Shown piece after piece: positions 22,130 to 31,708 of a stretch of 64,000 bases of DNA (positions within the stretch are counted from its first letter, which is position 1; each line of letters begins with the position of its first letter). This DNA is from Rhododendron vialii. Its lineage: Eukaryota > Streptophyta > Magnoliopsida > Ericales > Ericaceae. The stretch lies in assembly GCF_030253575.1 (NCBI RefSeq), contig NC_080557.1, forward strand, positions 1,235,001-1,299,000, written 5' to 3'. The notes under the pieces were generated by a model, which searched no databases, was not told where the DNA came from, and saw nothing but the letters and a program-made list of their open reading frames with translations. Made by a program: the position numbers and the translations under genes.

Positions 22130-22683
22130 AAGATCCTCGGCCACGTAGGAGCCATCGTGAAAGTATTCCTCATCATCATTTTAAGATTGAAGGGGAATTG
22201 TTTATGTGTGCACCTCAAGAGGAAGATGATCCTAGTTCATATAATGAGGCTTTGTCTTCACCTGCTTGTAAGAAATGACTAGCTGCTATGGAGGATGAGT
22301 TTAGTTCTATGGGCAAATATCAGGCGTGGGAGTTGGTTGATCTTCTACTTAGGTGCAAGAACATTGGCAATAAATAGGTCTTAAAGGCTATTTGGTTGCG
22401 GAGATTCTTACATCGCCTTGACACAGGGCCTAGATCTAGTGGGCCTGTGACTCTATATTGTGATAGTACGACAGCTCTTGCTTATACTAAGGATCCTAAA
22501 TATCATGGAAAATCCAAACACATTGATATTCGGTTTCACTACATTCGAGACATGGTTGCACAAGGAGAGATAGTCCTAAAGCATATATCCATGACCAATA
22601 TGGTTGTTGATCCACTGACTAAGCCTATAGCGAGGGATGTCTTTCGGAGCCATGTTAGTAGTCTGGGACTTCGTAGTATTTGA
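22130..22683 (+). pseudogene. Copia B RT remnant fused to RNase H end
   Basis: A short stretch (AMEDEFSSMGKYQAWELVD, ~22286) is the start of RT. A few codons later, around 22375-22395, it is joined to the RNase H/C-terminal part: LYCDSTTALAYTKDP, KHIDIRFHYIRDMV and VVDPLTKPI. The palm with YVDD is absent, so several hundred codons were deleted. Confidence 0.78.
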
Positions 22684-23773
22684 GTTGTTTATGCTTTATT
22701 GAGACACCTTCAGATATTTCTTGTTTATGCACTGATTTTTATATTCGAGTTGATTGTGATAATAAAAATCACGTTGCATTTAAATTGTTATGCACTTACA
22801 ATTGTGTGTCAAAAGGCATAGGTTGACCATTTCACACGGTAACCTACCTTGGCGTTGATGGGCGAGCGAGATGAGACATAATTATACTCTTTATATGATG
22901 CTAATTTTAGCGTATTGTCCCCTTGGTTGGACCAAGATGAGGTCACTCTTGACCGAACACAGAGTCTGTGTAGCCTTTGATTGAGCCAGATGGAGACCTA
23001 AATAGGGCGTAGTGCATGCAACAAATTTGAGAGTATCGAGTAAGACGCTTTTAGTAGTGACTGTACTTATGTCTGTACGGTGTTTTTGGGAGTGACACAA
23101 TCTTTATGGATTACTCCACCGTAGCATGTGAATCATACCACATGTGCTGTAGTCGACCATACTTAGAGGAGTGATAGCGTGCATGGATCCCTTTCCTATC
23201 ACTATGTGAGCTCTAATAGTCATTTATATGACCACTCGTTACCCTTGACTTGAGACTATGTTATGAAGTAGAGATTTTGTGTTGCTACTCTAGCTTGACT
23301 ACCTAAGGCCACGAAATGTCAGGGTCACATGGAGCATGACTGGGAAAGTAGCAATGTTAACATGGATTGACATGAGGGCTCGAGGAAGACTTTCTGGTAT
23401 CACATTCGTTTGTACGGTTGGTTGTGCTTTGTGCTGGCACAAGTTATTATCTTTTTATATATAGTATATCAAAATGAAAAATAATTTTGAAATTGGAAGC
23501 ACACCAACGCAAGGGGGTTGAGCATAGCTCTGAGCTCGGACTCAAGAGGGATTGGAGATGCTCGATCCAATGTGGCTAGTGTTGTCTAGGGAAATGACGA
23601 GATCTTGTGGAGTGATGTGCCATGTTAGTTTGATGGAAGCTTAATATGGTACTCCTATTTTACTTGTTTCTTTCTCGTTGGTCGCACGCCTCATTTCCTG
23701 TATGAAGAGAGAATTGATAAGATTGACAAGGATGAGATTTTTTCCTTAAAGCCCAATGTGTATGAGTGGGAGA
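22684..23773. other. 3' noncoding part of copia B
   Basis: About 1.1 kb between the RNase H stop and the 3' LTR, long for a copia. It ends in a purine-rich GAGTGGGAGA. No coding support. Confidence 0.6.
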
Positions 23774-24290
23774 TGTTAGAAAAATGGGTCGGTTTAGACC
23801 GGACCCAACCCACATGGGTCGTCCACATGGATTATATGATTGGGTTGGTTAGAAGGATGAGACAGACTCCTAATCTCTATCTGTTAGGAGAGTTCAAAGA
23901 TAATAGATCATCTACATCTATTAGGAGACTTTGAACTCTTGGACTTTAATCTATAAATATAGTCCTACAGATATTTGGAGAGATACACAATAACAAAGAG
24001 TTAGAGTTTCATCTCTCCTTCTCCTCTAGAAAATATTCTCCTGTGAAATATCTTCTCTCTCTAGGGTTTTCATATAAGAACCCTAGGATTTGCGGTGTGG
24101 ACATCAAGAGTAGACTCTAGTTGTCTCCTTTAATCGGCGTTAGGAAAAGACGGTGCTTGTGTATGTAATCGGTGCTTGTAGAGCGAGCCTCAGATCATGA
24201 AAAGCTTGAAGCAACTTAATTCCGTTGCGCTTCAATCGTACATGTAAGTCTTATGTGATTTACGAGCTTTCAATCCTATAAAGTTTAACA
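23774..24290 (+). repeat. 3' LTR of copia B
   Basis: 517 bp. It has a 16-bp stretch near 23820 missing from the 5' LTR, plus scattered substitutions. Confidence 0.9.
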
Positions 24291-24403
24291 TATACTAATC
24301 TGTCTATGGTGGACTTGCGATTATTTTAATTTGTAGGGCGGAGAGAGAGAGGGGAGATTGTGCATTTTTTAATCAACTGAGAGAGGAAGCCGATTATATA
24401 TTT

Positions 24404-24406
<3 letters not shown>

Positions 24407-24459
<53 letters not shown>
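24407..24459. repeat. GA microsatellite
   Basis: Perfect GA run in what was the 5' flank of gene 2 before copia B inserted. Confidence 0.95.
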
Positions 24460-24461
<2 letters not shown>

Positions 24462-24750
24462 GACCTGATTAGTGAACACAGCAACCCAGAGAACATAGGA
24501 GAAATGCCTTGTCGCTAAACACAGGGAGAGAATAGAGTAAATGTCAAAGGCTCGGCTAAAAAATGCTAAAAATAGGTTGGTGACTTGGTGGGTTGGGTTA
24601 AACAAATAAATGGATTGGGTTAAAATTACTTGGACTAAATTTTTTATATATATATATTTATATATTTTTTGATTTTCTGAAATAGACCTAGGCTACAGTC
24701 AGCCCATGGTGGGTGTGTTTTCGCCCTAGTTACCTTAAGTTCTCTTTTTG

Positions 24751-24813
24751 GCTAAAAGTAGATTTTTTTTTCTTTTTCCCTTTGTCTATTAAAGAGAAGT
24801 GCCACACCATTAT
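24751..24813 (-). promoter_or_regulatory. Remnant of array promoter without gene (copy 2)
   Basis: TTTGTCTATTAAAGAGAAG and GTGCCACACCATTATGAG match the promoter core of the family, but the TATA is lost (TTATGAG). Sequence to the right continues as flank Y. It may be the displaced promoter of gene 2 or a fourth orphan promoter. Confidence 0.55.
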
Positions 24814-27105
24814 GAGTCTTGCTACAGAAACTGTCCACACAAACCCAACCAGGCGCACCGATGGCCACACGGGGCTCACTCCGAACCTTGCACGGATGAT
24901 TTGAGCCATTCAATTATAAAAAGTTTGCCGAAATTCTATTGTGCCCAAGGCACAAGTTGTGAGCCTTCTTATACGGCATACATCTCGAGTTCATTTGTTT
25001 GATCTCAACTGTTTTCTTTTTCTTTCGATCAACAAAGAAAGTAATATTTTATTGATCTGAATTGTTTATTTTGTTTGGCTCATTGGATTTCTAGTCCACA
25101 TTAAGCATGAAGTTGATTGGATATCGGTACAGACATGAACAAAGCAAAATTTTTCAAAGTATATTATGAATAAATCCATCGAAAAAATTTCACGACAAAT
25201 AAAATGAATGATGTCCGATCAGCTTTATTTAAATGTACTACATGACATTCGAACTTAATAAAATGAATGATTCTGATCAAGCTATATATTGGATTCGGGA
25301 TGTGAACCATTGAAGCCTTACTACCTTCTTCTGGGCACAACAGAACCTCCTGTACATTTTGACTTGCAGTGCATTCCTACGTATGCTGCAACCCTGGCCG
25401 ATTGGAAAAGTCTGAGGTCATTGACGTTAGCCAGGTTAGACGAAGTTAAATTAGTACAGATTGATATTTTCCTTGCAAGTTCTATGGCGGGGGAGGTGTT
25501 TTACGGCACTAAGTGCCATCTGAACTGTTGATCTCGGTAATCAACGGTCCGGATTGCACGGTGCTGTGCATAATTTCAACCGTCCAACCGTTTGGTAATT
25601 AGAACCGTTGATTGCCGAGATCAACAGTCCGGATGAGGGGCACAACACCAGGCCGCACAGCATCTCTCCGGGTTTTTCCATGGCCCCCTGACTTTTGAAT
25701 TTTTAGTTTTTTTTTTTTTTTTTGTGATCAGATTGTAGTTGTTGGTATAAACAAGAATACTAAAAGGGTCAACCTCCTGCCATATAAGTCGAACCTAAAG
25801 AGCGCTTGACAAATCATTGGGCCAAACCCAAGGTACAAATTATCCGATTAATCTCCTGACTCCTCAACAAGTTGACATCATTTTACGGCGTAATATTAGT
25901 CTATTTATCTATATGCTAAAATTAAACGTTAGGAAACAACCATCATCTACGCACAGAGGTCAACGGAAGAAGCCTGTTCATTTAAAAAAGTCATACCATA
26001 TTTACAGATTATCACCAAAATAGAGATCAAGCTATACGACATTTACAGATTCTCATCTGTATTCACCGGAATACAGATCAAACCATACGGCATTTACAAA
26101 TTCCCACCCGAATACAAAGACACAGACACAACCAAGCCCTAAAGAAAAGCAAAGAGACAGAGCTAATGTCTAGCACCTAAACAAGAGCCATCGCTCATTG
26201 CACACCGTTATTAACAAAGATCGGCTTACGTGAAGCTAGTACCACATACAATAGACGCCTCGGGATGGCGGAGCTCAATATCAAAAACAGCTTCAAAAAT
26301 TGATGGAAATCAACAACCCATACGACATAAATCCAGACAGAAATCGGACTAATCTGGACAGAAACCGGATTAAATCCGAACAAAAAAATAATATAAAATA
26401 TACACACCCCTCCGTCATTGAGCAATCCTTCTCTTGCCTAGCCCCTACCGATCAAAGCTCCCAAGCCGGCGACTCAAGAAGCCATCGGCGATCACGAGGC
26501 TGCAAACTCAGAAGCGGTGTGGCGGCGAACGACAAGCGGTTTGAGTGGAGAAAGAGAAGGGGAAACCAGATCTCAAGACAGAGATTGATTCCTCCCCTCC
26601 TACTATTGGGATTTGTCCCAACAGCCTCTCCACTCTTTGCCAATTGGTTTGGAGTTGGATGCTTTAACATGGTATTAGAGCTAGAGTTTTGGAGGCTTTT
26701 CCCCTTTGTTTGTGCCATAGTTGCACTTTATTTCATTGTGATTCATGTATTCCGAATCCTTTGTTGATCTCTCCACGTGCGAGTCAGGGGTCGCACATGC
26801 GGGGGAGTATTGGAATTTGTCCCAATATCGGTCAAATATCTCTTCCAAAACTAGTATATGAGCTTGGACAGTCTCTCCATTCTTTGCCAATTGGTTTGGA
26901 GTTGCATGCTTTAACACCTACCGCCCAAAGTTGGGTATAAATCCAAGGGGGAGGAAGGGGAAGAAGAGATAAAATTTGGTGGCTGTTTTAGGGTTAGAGA
27001 GACGCGCTCCCGTTTTTAGAGAGTTGGTAGGGCTGTAGGGTATCGGTCAACTACGAGTTTACAAATGCAAGAATAAAATTTAAAAAAAACCCGGCATTTA
27101 AAGTA
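24814..27105. repeat. Family 5' flank Y, copy 2
   Basis: Matches 32881-34800 and 39051-40980 in order: the AAGTTTGCC block, the ACTGGCCGATTGGAAA block, the paired CAACGGTCCGGATTG and GTCCAACCG motifs, ATCATCTACG, ATGGCGGAGCTC, TACCGCCCAAAGTT and finally TACGAGTTTACAAATGC. Read on the minus strand the 26200-27000 part is pyrimidine-rich and leader-like, but no frame is conserved between copies. It carries a TRIM insertion. Confidence 0.7.
26604..26916 (+). mobile_element. TRIM retrotransposon, 313 bp, target duplication CCTAC
   Basis: 5' LTR 26604-26669 (66 bp) and 3' LTR 26808-26916 (109 bp) share TATTGGRATTTGTCCCAA at the start and GCATGCTTTAACA or a near copy at the end. The 5' LTR lacks a ~43-bp middle piece. 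The primer-binding site TGGTATTAGAGC (26670-26681) directly follows the 5' LTR, and a GGGGGAG purine tract precedes the 3' LTR. CCTAC lies on both sides (26599-26603, 26917-26921). The paralogue at about 40783 is the empty site (CTCCTACCGCCC). The 138-bp interior is noncoding. Both LTRs begin TA instead of TG. Confidence 0.88.
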
Positions 27106-27603
27106 CTCCTATATCTGTTACAATTTCATTTTCATTGACTCCAAACTCAAACCAACAATGAAACATCCAAAATCGAAGGAAGAGAAATTCCACAACCAAG
27201 TTTATGTCAGCAAATAAGTCAAGACGTACGGTTCCACACAAAAGTTCTTCGAATAAGGTTGTAGCTCCTTTTCTTTGTTATTGGATGGAAATTGTAAGTG
27301 CCAAATGCCTTTTAATGAATGCAATATGTGCTTTTGTTTTAAAAAAAAGAAAGGTTGGGCATGGGAGGATCATAAGCGTTGGGTCTGCATTTAGGCCCAA
27401 GCGTAGACTGGTTAATCCCGAGCTCAAATCAAAATTACTAAATACCGCAACATACTCGATCGATTCGGGTCGACTAAAACAAGCCCGAGATCAATTGACA
27501 AGAATTGAACACGAGGCCAATTTCCAACTAATTCATGGACAAATCTTTGTCATCTTGGATTCGGGACGAAAATTGTACAAATCTCATCATCTTTGTCAAC
27601 TAA
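27106..27603. other. Subfamily-A 3' flank beside gene 3
   Basis: Contains the GGGCATGGGAGGATCATAAG block shared with 4425-4500. The open frame 27204-27629 spans repeat and flank and has no recognisable domain. Confidence 0.5.
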
Positions 27604-27830
27604 TTCTTTTTTTTTTTTGGGGGGGGTAATTAATTTAAGATTCCATTGAAACAAGAACAATACAAGATGAGGGGCATACCCCCGACACAAACGGTCAGGC
27701 ACAAGGCTAGCTAGATTGATAACAAAACAATGTAAAACATCAAACACCCGAGGAAACAACAAGACATCAATATCACAAAGTACGCTGGAAAGAAGCGAAA
27801 ATATCAGAAACTAAAAGTCCTAAAAAACCC
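27604..27830 (-). mobile_element. LINE-like 3' end, copy beside gene 3
   Basis: Minus strand reads GGGGGTATGCCCCTCATC, TTGTTTCAATGGAATC and then an A tract. It is the third copy of the element seen at 4573 and 16190, in the same place relative to the gene. Confidence 0.5.
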
Positions 27831-27917
27831 AACAGGAAATATTCCAATCTAGGCAAAACAACCTATTTTCATCAGATTTTCTCAACTTCCTCCTGAAGAA
27901 AACAGATCGGATTAGCA

Positions 27918-28970
27918 TCAGAGCTCTTTACTTTGTAAAATAAGCATATACCGGATTCCCTTCCACACCTCGAAGATAACCTCTGCAATGAACAGCTTGA
28001 CTAGCACACGCTTCCAATTAGTACCACCTCCATCATTCCTTATCGTACTACTATACTCCAAGCCTTCCTCTTGCAATTCAATCTCTTCACCGTGCGTTTT
28101 CTTGCACTGGAAATACAACACTGTGCAGCTCATGAAATAAAACATTCTCACCGTGCAATTGAAAACCGTCGCGAAAAATCCGCAAATAATTTGCGCCCAT
28201 ACCTGTTTCTGATTTGGATTACCCGTGAAACTCATGGAAATAATCACCGTTACCATTGTGTAGGAAAAATTTAGTGCAAGCCCATGGAGCCTATTCCCTT
28301 TAACTAGCCCTCCAGCTTTTCCCAGTGCCTGAAGTCCACAACAACTCTTTTCGATCACCGAAATCACCAAGGCAATATCCCAAATGAAGGCGAAGTACAT
28401 CCAGAAAATGAAGGCAAACAAACCAGATGCAAAGACAGCGGGTATTAGGACAATAAGGTGATCCATTGTTACTATCATTAGAGAAATCAACAAAGCTGAG
28501 AAAAGGCCGATGTAACCTGTCCTGAAAAGTATCAGATGGAACGAGGTGACTAAAGTTCTTAAACACAACTTTGGGATTCTCGACTCAAAATCCTCAACAG
28601 ACAAGTTCGTATCGGTATAAGCTATGGCAGATGCTAGAATCATTGTGACCAAGGAAAAGAGGTGGAAAGCCAAGGAAGGAAAAAAAAAAAATATGAATTC
28701 AAATCCAATGATGTTTTGAACATCTTTCTTGATATGTTCAAACGAATCAACCATATTTGTGATATTGGGGTTCGAAAGAGAGAGAAGGGTTTCTTGGGTG
28801 AGTAAGTCGCTGATCGCGGGCTTGGTGGAGGAGGTCTTAACGAACAAGAGGAGGGAGTTGAGGAGGATGGAGATCGTGGTTATGGTGACTATGAGCTTCC
28901 CATTTTTGGATATAACCTTTATGCACACCCTTAGAATTCCTAAGAAACCAAGAATCTCATAATCTTCCAT
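27918..28970 (-). CDS. Multi-pass membrane protein, array copy 3, intact
   Basis: Intronless frame of 350 residues from the ATG at 28970 (MEDYEILGFLGILRVCIKV). Six hydrophobic segments fall at the family positions, with an unusual run of Phe (IFFFFP) at the second, coded by an A-tract at 28680-28691 on the plus strand. The loop KAGGLVKGNR and the tail motif YFQCKKTHGEEIELQ are present. It keeps the full subfamily-A tail (about 50 residues beyond HGEEIE, ending ILQSKEL), lost in copy 1. Both ends and the loop suggest a membrane protein with a charged C-terminal tail. Substrate and compartment are not known. The promoter core is present upstream, but its TATA has become a TA/GA microsatellite. 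Confidence 0.85.
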   Translation of the reverse strand: MEDYEILGFLGILRVCIKVISKNGKLIVTITTISILLNSLLLFVKTSSTKPAISDLLTQETLLSLSNPNITNMVDSFEHIKKDVQNIIGFEFIFFFFPSLAFHLFSLVTMILASAIAYTDTNLSVEDFESRIPKLCLRTLVTSFHLILFRTGYIGLFSALLISLMIVTMDHLIVLIPAVFASGLFAFIFWMYFAFIWDIALVISVIEKSCCGLQALGKAGGLVKGNRLHGLALNFSYTMVTVIISMSFTGNPNQKQVWAQIICGFFATVFNCTVRMFYFMSCTVLYFQCKKTHGEEIELQEEGLEYSSTIRNDGGGTNWKRVLVKLFIAEVIFEVWKGIRYMLILQSKEL

Positions 28971-29063
28971 TGCACTTCTCAAAACTATCCACACAAATAT
29001 TGCTTAGGTTCTTTTTTTTTTTTTTTGGCTATACGTTGCTTTGTCTGTTAAAGAGAAGTGCCA

Positions 29064-29069
<6 letters not shown>

Positions 29070-29150
<81 letters not shown>
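29070..29150. repeat. TA then GA microsatellite at the TATA position of gene 3
   Basis: Directly after GCCACACC, where the other copies have a short TATA box, there is a TA run (29070-29105) followed by a GA run (29106-29150). Confidence 0.9.
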
Positions 29151-29152
<2 letters not shown>

Positions 29153-29527
29153 CGTTTCACATGAGAGGGTCGTCATTTTAGTTAAAATGCGGACCTCCCT
29201 ATTTCTCCCATTTTTCGATCGAATTTCGATGATCTGAGCTGCTTAATGTGATCAGAAGTGATTTTAATGGTAATTATGAGAAATCGGCAAAAAAAAAAAA
29301 GACCGGAAAGGGCTTGATTTGAGCAAATTTTATTTGAACCATTCAATAAAAACCTTTTCGGAACTGTTTGGATAAAGCCTTTTTCGGTCGTTTTTTTTTG
29401 CTGATTTCTTGTGCGGTACCCTTAAAATCACGTATTGAACATATTGAGCGGCTTAGATCATTGAAATTCGATCAAAAAATAGGGGTCCATAGTTTAAAAT
29501 GTGAACCCCCTCATTTGAAACAAACCG
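29151..29527. mobile_element. Palindromic MITE, family Q, copy 1
   Basis: Left arm TCCGTTTCACATGAGAGGG ... GAAATCGGCAAAAA. The right arm carries the complements in reverse order (TTTTTGCTGATTTC ... CCCCTCATTTGAAAC). Arms are about 170 bp. Shared internal blocks (GATGATCTGAG, CGATCGAATTTC) tie it to 29813 and 37373. Confidence 0.7.
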
Positions 29528-29535
29528 TGTATGTA

Positions 29536-29580
29536 TGTGTGTGTGTGTGTGTGTGTGTGTGATATACACACACACACACA
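29536..29580. repeat. GT run followed by CA run
   Basis: (GT)n to about 29561, GATATA, then (CA)n to 29580. This is itself a short palindrome. Confidence 0.9.
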
Positions 29581-29790
29581 CTGAGGATTGAGTTAGGATG
29601 CCCTGATTTAGTGTTAGGTCCAGACTTTTGCTCTAAGTCGTTGGATTGTGTTTTCAATAGTCTGGATCTACGAACAATTTGTTCGCGGGAACAAATTGTT
29701 GGGGCATCCAGACCATTGAAAACACAATCCAACGGCTCAAATCGTGGTCCGGACCTAACACAAAATCTGGACATCCTGACTGGATCTGAA
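29581..29790. mobile_element. Palindromic MITE, family P, copy 1
   Basis: Arms of about 100 bp: GTTAGGTCCAGAC and TTGGATTGTGTTTTCAATAG at the left, complements at the right (TTGAAAACACAATCCAACGG, GGTCCGGACCTAACAC). The centre is CGAACAATTTGTTCG. Flanked by CA runs on both sides. A second copy lies at 37126. Confidence 0.75.
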
Positions 29791-29812
29791 TATACACACA
29801 CACCAATCTTCT

Positions 29813-30170
29813 AATAAGGGCGCGCTTACCATATTACAGTAAAGATGTCCCTTTCCTGACCAATTTGCAATGATCCGAGCCGCTCAATGTGTTCAGAACG
29901 TGATTTTAAAGGTACTCGCGAGAAATCACCAAAAAAAAAAGACCGAAAAGGGCTTGATTTGAGTAGTTTTTGTATGTATTTTATCGAACGGTTCAAATAA
30001 AAACTGCTCAAATCAAGCCTTTCTCGGTCATTATTTTGCTGATTTCTCGCGACTACTTTTAAAATCACGTTTTGAACATATTGAGCGGTTTGGATCATCG
30101 AAATTTGGTCGGAAAATGGAAGAAAAGGGGAAGCCCTTAACGTCATACGGTAAGGACATCCTTATAAGGA
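29813..30170. mobile_element. Palindromic MITE, family Q, copy 2
   Basis: Ends AATAAGGGCGCGCTTACC ... GGTAAGGACATCCTTAT. Arms share GTGATTTTAAAGGTACTCGC and its complement, plus GAAATCACCAAAAA. The loop includes TTTTATCGAACGG. The internal part matches the other Q copies while the ends differ. Confidence 0.65.
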
Positions 30171-30546
30171 AATTTGTGTGTGTATATATATAAATATAAA
30201 TATTCTTCGCATTGTTGATTTATATATATTTCTAGTTTCCTGGGCTAATGATCGAGTTACCAATTTCTCCTCCACCAATTCTCCATGATCTCTTTGTGTG
30301 TTCATTTCAGGAGATTTGGGCTAGTAAATATTCCAGCTGGTGCCATAAACAGAACCTTGAAAATACAACCATTGTGGAAAATGTTTTTAATTGAAAACAA
30401 GGTCAAGCATCTAACCTAAAATTAATGTTTCTTTTTGCTTGTCTTGGAGTTGTTTACACAATTCAACAAATAGAATGTATTATCTATATAGGGTTTGGAT
30501 GCTTAGTTGCTATCAAATAATTATTCAAAGCCCTTTGACAATGTAA

Positions 30547-31708
30547 GAGCATCTCCAACAGAAGATGTCAAAACTGAGGTGGACATTCAAACGGTTAGTT
30601 TTAGCATTAAGTCGCCATCCAACCATGATGCCTTCTATCATGCCAAAAGCATAGTTGTTAATCCCGTACCGTACCGGCCGGTACGTACCGGATTTGAAGA
30701 AAACCGGTACCCTAACACCCCACCCCAATACCGTTCCGGACCAAATACCGGTCGGTACCCGTTTCGGGAAATACCGGCCGGAAAACGGTTACCGGAAATT
30801 CCGTCCGGAATTTTGCTGAGTTTTTTTTTTTTTTTTTTTTTCTGGAACGCTTAAAAAAATGTTTTTGTTCTTTTTTTTTGGTTCCCTGGACTTAAGAAAA
30901 AAATAATAATAATAAAAAGTTGCCGGTTTCAGAATTTTAGCAAAACGTGGGCTTAACCATAGTACGTGCGCGAGGCTTAAATCCCGGATTTGCACCCCCC
31001 TGCGCACGAATAACCTGTGACGCGCACCCGGTTAATTGGTTTCCGAATCAATTTTTCTAAATCGCCTTCGGCCACGGCACATTTTCCCGAGCGCGCGAGA
31101 CCTGTTATTGGGTTCACATTCACAAGATCACTAGTGTGCAAAATCATTTAAAGTGGAAAAGAATTTTGTAACTAAGCAATGTAGGACTAGAGAATCTCTA
31201 GTAGAGATATTTTATAATAAATTGTATGATATTGGGGATTTTTTTGAATTATAATTATATATAATTATTATATATATTGTAGTTGCGGTAAATCCGAAAC
31301 AGTACCCGGTACCTGACCGGTACCGGTACGTACCGTACCAGTAGGAAAACCGGTACTCTGTCCGAAACGGTATTCAGAACTATGGCCAAAAGTGACATGG
31401 CTTTGAAGGGAGGTGACGTGGCTTTGAAGGGAAGTCCCATCATGCCAACTTTGACAACCTACCCCTCGCCTGACAAATTTCAAAAAGTAACTGTTAGAAA
31501 AGTTTGAAAGCTTTTCGTGGAGATCAAACATGATTTTGCCGTACTGCCTTTCGAGTTTTTATTTCTTTTAAGTTTATGAGCTTTATTTTTGTTGACATAA
31601 GGATTGGAGAAAGAGAGCTGAATGTCAAATGGCAGATGTCAAAATGCCACATAAGCCTTCAAAATTTTTTTGACATCACTAACTTGACATCTCCGGTTGG
31701 TGATGCTC
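30547..31708. mobile_element. PIF/Harbinger (Tourist-like) non-autonomous element, TSD TAA
   Basis: Ends GAGCATCTCCAACAGAAGATG and, inverted, CATCTCCGGTTGGTGATGCTC. TAA lies on both sides (30544-30546 and 31709-31711). Empty sites exist at 38078 and 6395 (GACAATGTAAGCACATGG). The 3-bp TAA duplication and GAGCATC termini fit this superfamily. About 735 bp in the middle is a second, nested element. No transposase frame. Confidence 0.85.
30650..31384. mobile_element. hAT-type non-autonomous element nested in the Harbinger element, TSD GCCAAAAG
   Basis: Starts CATAGTTGTTAATCCCG and ends CGGTATTCAGAACTATG (inverted ends). GCCAAAAG is repeated at 30642-30649 and 31385-31392; an 8-bp duplication is typical of hAT. 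Both flanks carry arrays of GGTACCGG-type motifs, with AT-rich sequence between. The reading frames 30507-30854 and others are translations of these repeats. Confidence 0.85.

Larger units (their letters stand above)
18103..24290 (+). mobile_element. Ty1/copia retrotransposon B, degenerate, target duplication TATAC
   Basis: LTRs at 18103-18603 (501 bp) and 23774-24290 (517 bp) start TGTTAGAAAAATGGG and end AAAGTTTAACA. TATAC flanks both sides (18098-18102 and 24291-24295). The LTRs differ at many sites and by a 16-bp indel, so this is much older than copia A. The coding part has stops, frame changes and an internal loss of nearly all RT. It sits between gene copy 2 and the rest of that gene's 5' flank. 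Confidence 0.92.

Noticed and set aside
26300-26767. 155-codon plus-strand frame
   Set aside because: Runs from flank Y into the TRIM; the paralogous copies at 34300 and 40480 do not keep it open.
27204-27629. 141-codon plus-strand frame
   Set aside because: Crosses flank sequence into the retroelement poly(A) region, with no domain and no conservation beside gene 1.
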